Shown here piece after piece: positions 62,061-64,000 of a stretch of 64,000 bases of DNA. Origin of the DNA: Paenalicyclobacillus macrosporangiidus (GTDB lineage: Bacteria; Bacillota; Bacilli; Alicyclobacillales; Alicyclobacillaceae); NCBI RefSeq assembly GCF_900116805.1, contig NZ_FPBV01000012.1, forward strand, positions 47,622-111,621. Direction: 5' to 3'. Under the pieces are notes generated by a model, which worked only from the letters and a program-made list of their open reading frames with translations, was not told the origin of the DNA and did no database searches. Numbering within the stretch: the first letter of the stretch is position 1; every line of letters starts with the position of its first letter. The position numbers and the translations under genes were made by a program.

Positions 62061-62585
62061 ATGATCCATTAGAAACGACAACTCGCGGAATGGCTTTCAG
62101 CGGACACTTGGGATAACTTCTCTCATCCGAATGTATCGGTCGAGACCGCGTTATATTGGACCGATCAGGGTGTCTTTCACGGTGATGACAAGAAGACATT
62201 CTGGATCCTGGTGGAAGAGCAAGGTCCCGTGGGGCTGGTGCGACTGTACGATCTACTCGACTCAACGGCCATGTTTGATATTCGGATCAAAAGTAACTAC
62301 CGTGGGATGGGAATTGGGCGACAGGCAGTGCGATGGCTTACAGATTATGTATTCTAGAACTATCCGGAAGTCGCTCGTATTGAGGCAATCACCCGTCAAG
62401 ACAATGTTGCCATGCGTAGGGTTTCGCGAACATGCGGGTATGTGGAGGAGGCACATTATCGAGCGGGGTGGAAAACGGTGGACAATCCGTCCGAATGGGT
62501 GCCATGCAGTTGGTTACTCAATCCTGAGATGACTGGGCCAATCACACCATCAGCGCCGTTCCTTGGGATGACGAAGTATCCCTGA
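62061..62585 (+). pseudogene. GNAT acetyltransferase with two in-frame TAG codons
   Basis: One frame from ATG 62061 to TGA 62583-62585 encodes a recognisable N-acetyltransferase: LAEWLSADTWDNFSHPN, then FWILVEEQGPVGLVRLYDLL, the acetyl-CoA motif A NYRGMGIGRQAVRWLTDYVF, then NYPEVARIEAITRQDN and CGYVEEAHYRAGWK. Two TAG stops interrupt it, at 62070-62072 (codon 4) and 62355-62357 (after YVF). Homology continues in frame on both sides of the second stop, so this is a recent loss rather than two genes. No ribosome binding site is visible before the ATG. Confidence 0.8.
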
Positions 62586-62690
62586 TCGATAAGCCGATTC
62601 GCCATGGATGACGGCTCCGGATCTACGAACGTGGAAAAATCACTTCGGGGGGGTTGAGCTTCGTTGTCAACTTCTGAAGAGGTTCGCACG

Positions 62691-63296
62691 ATGGATTTCA
62701 CTCCGTTGGCTGAGATAACACGAGTAATGGAAACCTTCAGCCGACCGTGGTTCATTGTGGGTGGTTGGGCACTGGATTTGGCATTAGGTCGTGTCACCCG
62801 TGAACATGATGATTTAGACGTTTGCGTCTTTCGAGAAGATGTGGCATCACTCTTACATTACTTTCAAGGCTGGGACCGCGAGGTGGTCATTCCCGGGACA
62901 CATCGCGTGGTCACCTGCTCATCCGAACGAGATACATTGTCACCGAGACACGAACTACATTTTTCAAGAGGCGGTACCGAAGTGGAAGTTCTGTTGATTG
63001 ATAAGGTGGGGGATAGGGTTCTGTTTCGCCGTGACCCAACGATCTGGATGGCGTACGAGTGCTTTTCACGCCATGATGGAAGCGGACGCCCGTTCGTAGC
63101 TCCTGAGTGGCAACTTCTTTTTAAGGCGAAGAGTCCACGGCTCAAAGACGAGTTGGATTTTCGCAATCATGCACCAAATTTGGAAGCTGGCGCGAAGATG
63201 TGGCTGGCAGAAGCATTGAAGCGACACCTGCCCCACAGCACATGGATTGGAGAGCTTGAGAGGATGATGGAGAACCCAGCTAGAGGATCGGAATGA
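62691..63296 (+). CDS. Aminoglycoside nucleotidyltransferase-like protein
   Basis: A 201-residue protein with the nucleotidyltransferase motif WFIVGGWALDLALGRVTREH, DDLDVCVFRED (metal-binding Asp pair), VEVLLIDKVG (third acidic) and APEWQLLFKAKSPRLKDELD. This matches the aminoglycoside-2''-adenylyltransferase-like family; many members have no proven resistance function. ATG 62691 is eight bases after GAAGAGG, whereas TTG 62664 lacks one. Confidence 0.8.
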   Translation: MDFTPLAEITRVMETFSRPWFIVGGWALDLALGRVTREHDDLDVCVFREDVASLLHYFQGWDREVVIPGTHRVVTCSSERDTLSPRHELHFSRGGTEVEVLLIDKVGDRVLFRRDPTIWMAYECFSRHDGSGRPFVAPEWQLLFKAKSPRLKDELDFRNHAPNLEAGAKMWLAEALKRHLPHSTWIGELERMMENPARGSE

Positions 63297-63388
63297 CACT
63301 CTACGGCAAGACGACAGAATCGCCTAGACGATTCGAAAGATCCTGCAGCGACGTGTGAGAGGGGGACCCACCACATAGATTGATTTCA

Positions 63389-63652
63389 TCACCGATAGAT
63401 GATCCATCCGACAACCAAACTTGCGATGCCAAAGACGAGGGTGGACCCAATGACATACCAGAAGGTGGTGTATTGTGCACGTGGTTCGTTTCGCCGTTGG
63501 GCTTCTCTCCTCAGGTTGATGACGGACATGACGCCTCCTGCGATGGCTGCAGTCAGGCTAAACCTGATATCGTGGTGGGAAACCCAAAGGCACACGAGGA
63601 AAATGACGAGGATCCACAGCAAGACTTTCAGTGTTCCGTTTAACCAAGCCAC
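63389..63652 (-). CDS. Small two-helix membrane protein, unknown function
   Basis: An 87-residue protein with a helix at about 7-25 (TLKVLLWILVIFLVCLWV) and further hydrophobic stretches at about 31-45 and 66-85 (YVIGSTLVFGIASLVVGWII). A basic segment NLRREAQRRNEPRAQ separates them. GTG 63652 is preceded on the minus strand by GGAGGTGATG, a strong ribosome binding site. The family is not recognised. Confidence 0.65.
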   Translation of the reverse strand: MAWLNGTLKVLLWILVIFLVCLWVSHHDIRFSLTAAIAGGVMSVINLRREAQRRNEPRAQYTTFWYVIGSTLVFGIASLVVGWIIYR

Positions 63653-63860
63653 TCACATCACCTCCAGCAGACATCTGGAAAATGAGGCATTCATTCGACC
63701 CATGCTCGGTGTTCGGGTAACCGCTTTTGCAAACAGTCATTGATGGTACACGATTTCACCATTGGCCGTGACCCGAGTTCGACAGTTGGTAGTCACACAA
63801 AGTCCCGCGAAGTCAAGCCCGACATGGATTCGCAAGACCTGTGGATAACTCGTGTAGTAA

Positions 63861-64000
63861 CTACAGCCCGAGCGGCGTGTTCATACGGATGCCCAGAATT
63901 CGCGAAGGCTCCGCGACCTGCAGGGCACCAAGAATCTCCCGTTGTACTTCAGTTGTCTCCGTCCGCTGCACCACGATTCCCTGCGGCGTCTTTTGTGTGA
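63861..64000 (-). CDS. C-terminal fragment of a protein cut by the right edge, possibly a transposase
   Basis: A minus-strand frame enters from the right edge and ends at TAG 63861-63863, giving about 45 residues: TPQGIVVQRTETTEVQREIL, then GALQVAEPSRILGIRMNTPL. The RTET..QREIL.AL pattern resembles the tail of IS1634-like DDE transposases, but so short a piece cannot prove it. The window ends before any catalytic residues. Confidence 0.35.
   Translation of the reverse strand, partial: TQKTPQGIVVQRTETTEVQREILGALQVAEPSRILGIRMNTPLGL

Noticed and set aside
62061..62585. Selenocysteine or pyrrolysine gene
   Set aside because: The internal stops are TAG, not TGA, so selenocysteine is excluded. 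No pyrrolysine machinery is seen, and the codon 4 stop is not in a catalytic place.
63740..64000. Plus-strand 86-codon frame at the right edge
   Set aside because: The minus strand at the same place encodes a more protein-like sequence, and this frame has no ribosome binding site.

Overview
The window reads as a chromosomal segment of a high-GC, endospore-forming Bacillota, most likely in or near the Alicyclobacillaceae. The evidence is the sporulation gene set (spoIIB-like, spoIVFAB, spo0B, spoIIIAA-AH, spoIVB, spo0A), gene order close to Bacillus subtilis in two blocks, GTG/TTG starts with strong GGAGG ribosome binding sites, and an OLE RNA with its partner gene oapA, a pair known from extremophilic Bacillota. 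The taxon is inference; no rRNA is present.

Layout. 1-3565: the end of a type IV pilus-like operon (PilN, PilO and three prepilin-like genes, the last with a large bactofilin-like region). 3680-4651: a DUF348/G5/3D cell-wall protein. 4784-16689: a block collinear with B. subtilis spoIIB to obg (spoIIB-like, DUF4321, radC, mreBCD, minCD, spoIVFA-FB, rplU-prp-rpmA, spo0B, obgE) plus a JAMM protein. 16786-21124: a seven-gene comG-type DNA-uptake pseudopilus operon. 21174-22649: aroK and a DnaI-like ATPase. 22642-25373 (minus strand): yqhG and the SNF2 helicase yqhH, divergent from gcvT-gcvPA-gcvPB. 29591-32915: a histidine phosphatase (minus), then aroQ, a prolidase, efp and yqhV. 33197-38443: spoIIIAA-AH. 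38601-47836: accB-accC, an Asp23/AmaP/DUF2273 envelope cluster, nusB, a TsaD paralogue, a ferredoxin-NADP reductase, folD, xseA-xseB and ispA. 47948-49170: OLE RNA and oapA. 49176-57638: dxs, tlyA, a membrane protein, nadK, recN, spoIVB and spo0A.

From about 57.6 kb to the right end the character changes. GC content falls, gene density drops, and small membrane proteins, a DinB-fold protein, a BAAT-family hydrolase, a cold-shock protein and a nucleotidyltransferase are mixed with a frameshifted grpB and an acetyltransferase with two in-frame TAG codons. A possible transposase tail lies at the right edge. This looks like accessory or decaying sequence.

How it fits together. Spo0B and Spo0A are two steps of the sporulation phosphorelay, and spo0A carries two perfect Spo0A boxes and a sigma-H-like promoter. 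SpoIIIA, SpoIVB and SpoIVFA-FB act later in the mother cell to forespore signalling chain, and a sigma-E-like promoter precedes spoIVFA. MreBCD and MinCD set cell shape and division-site placement. IspA and Dxs are isoprenoid enzymes flanking the OLE RNA/OapA membrane ribonucleoprotein locus, the most distinctive feature here.
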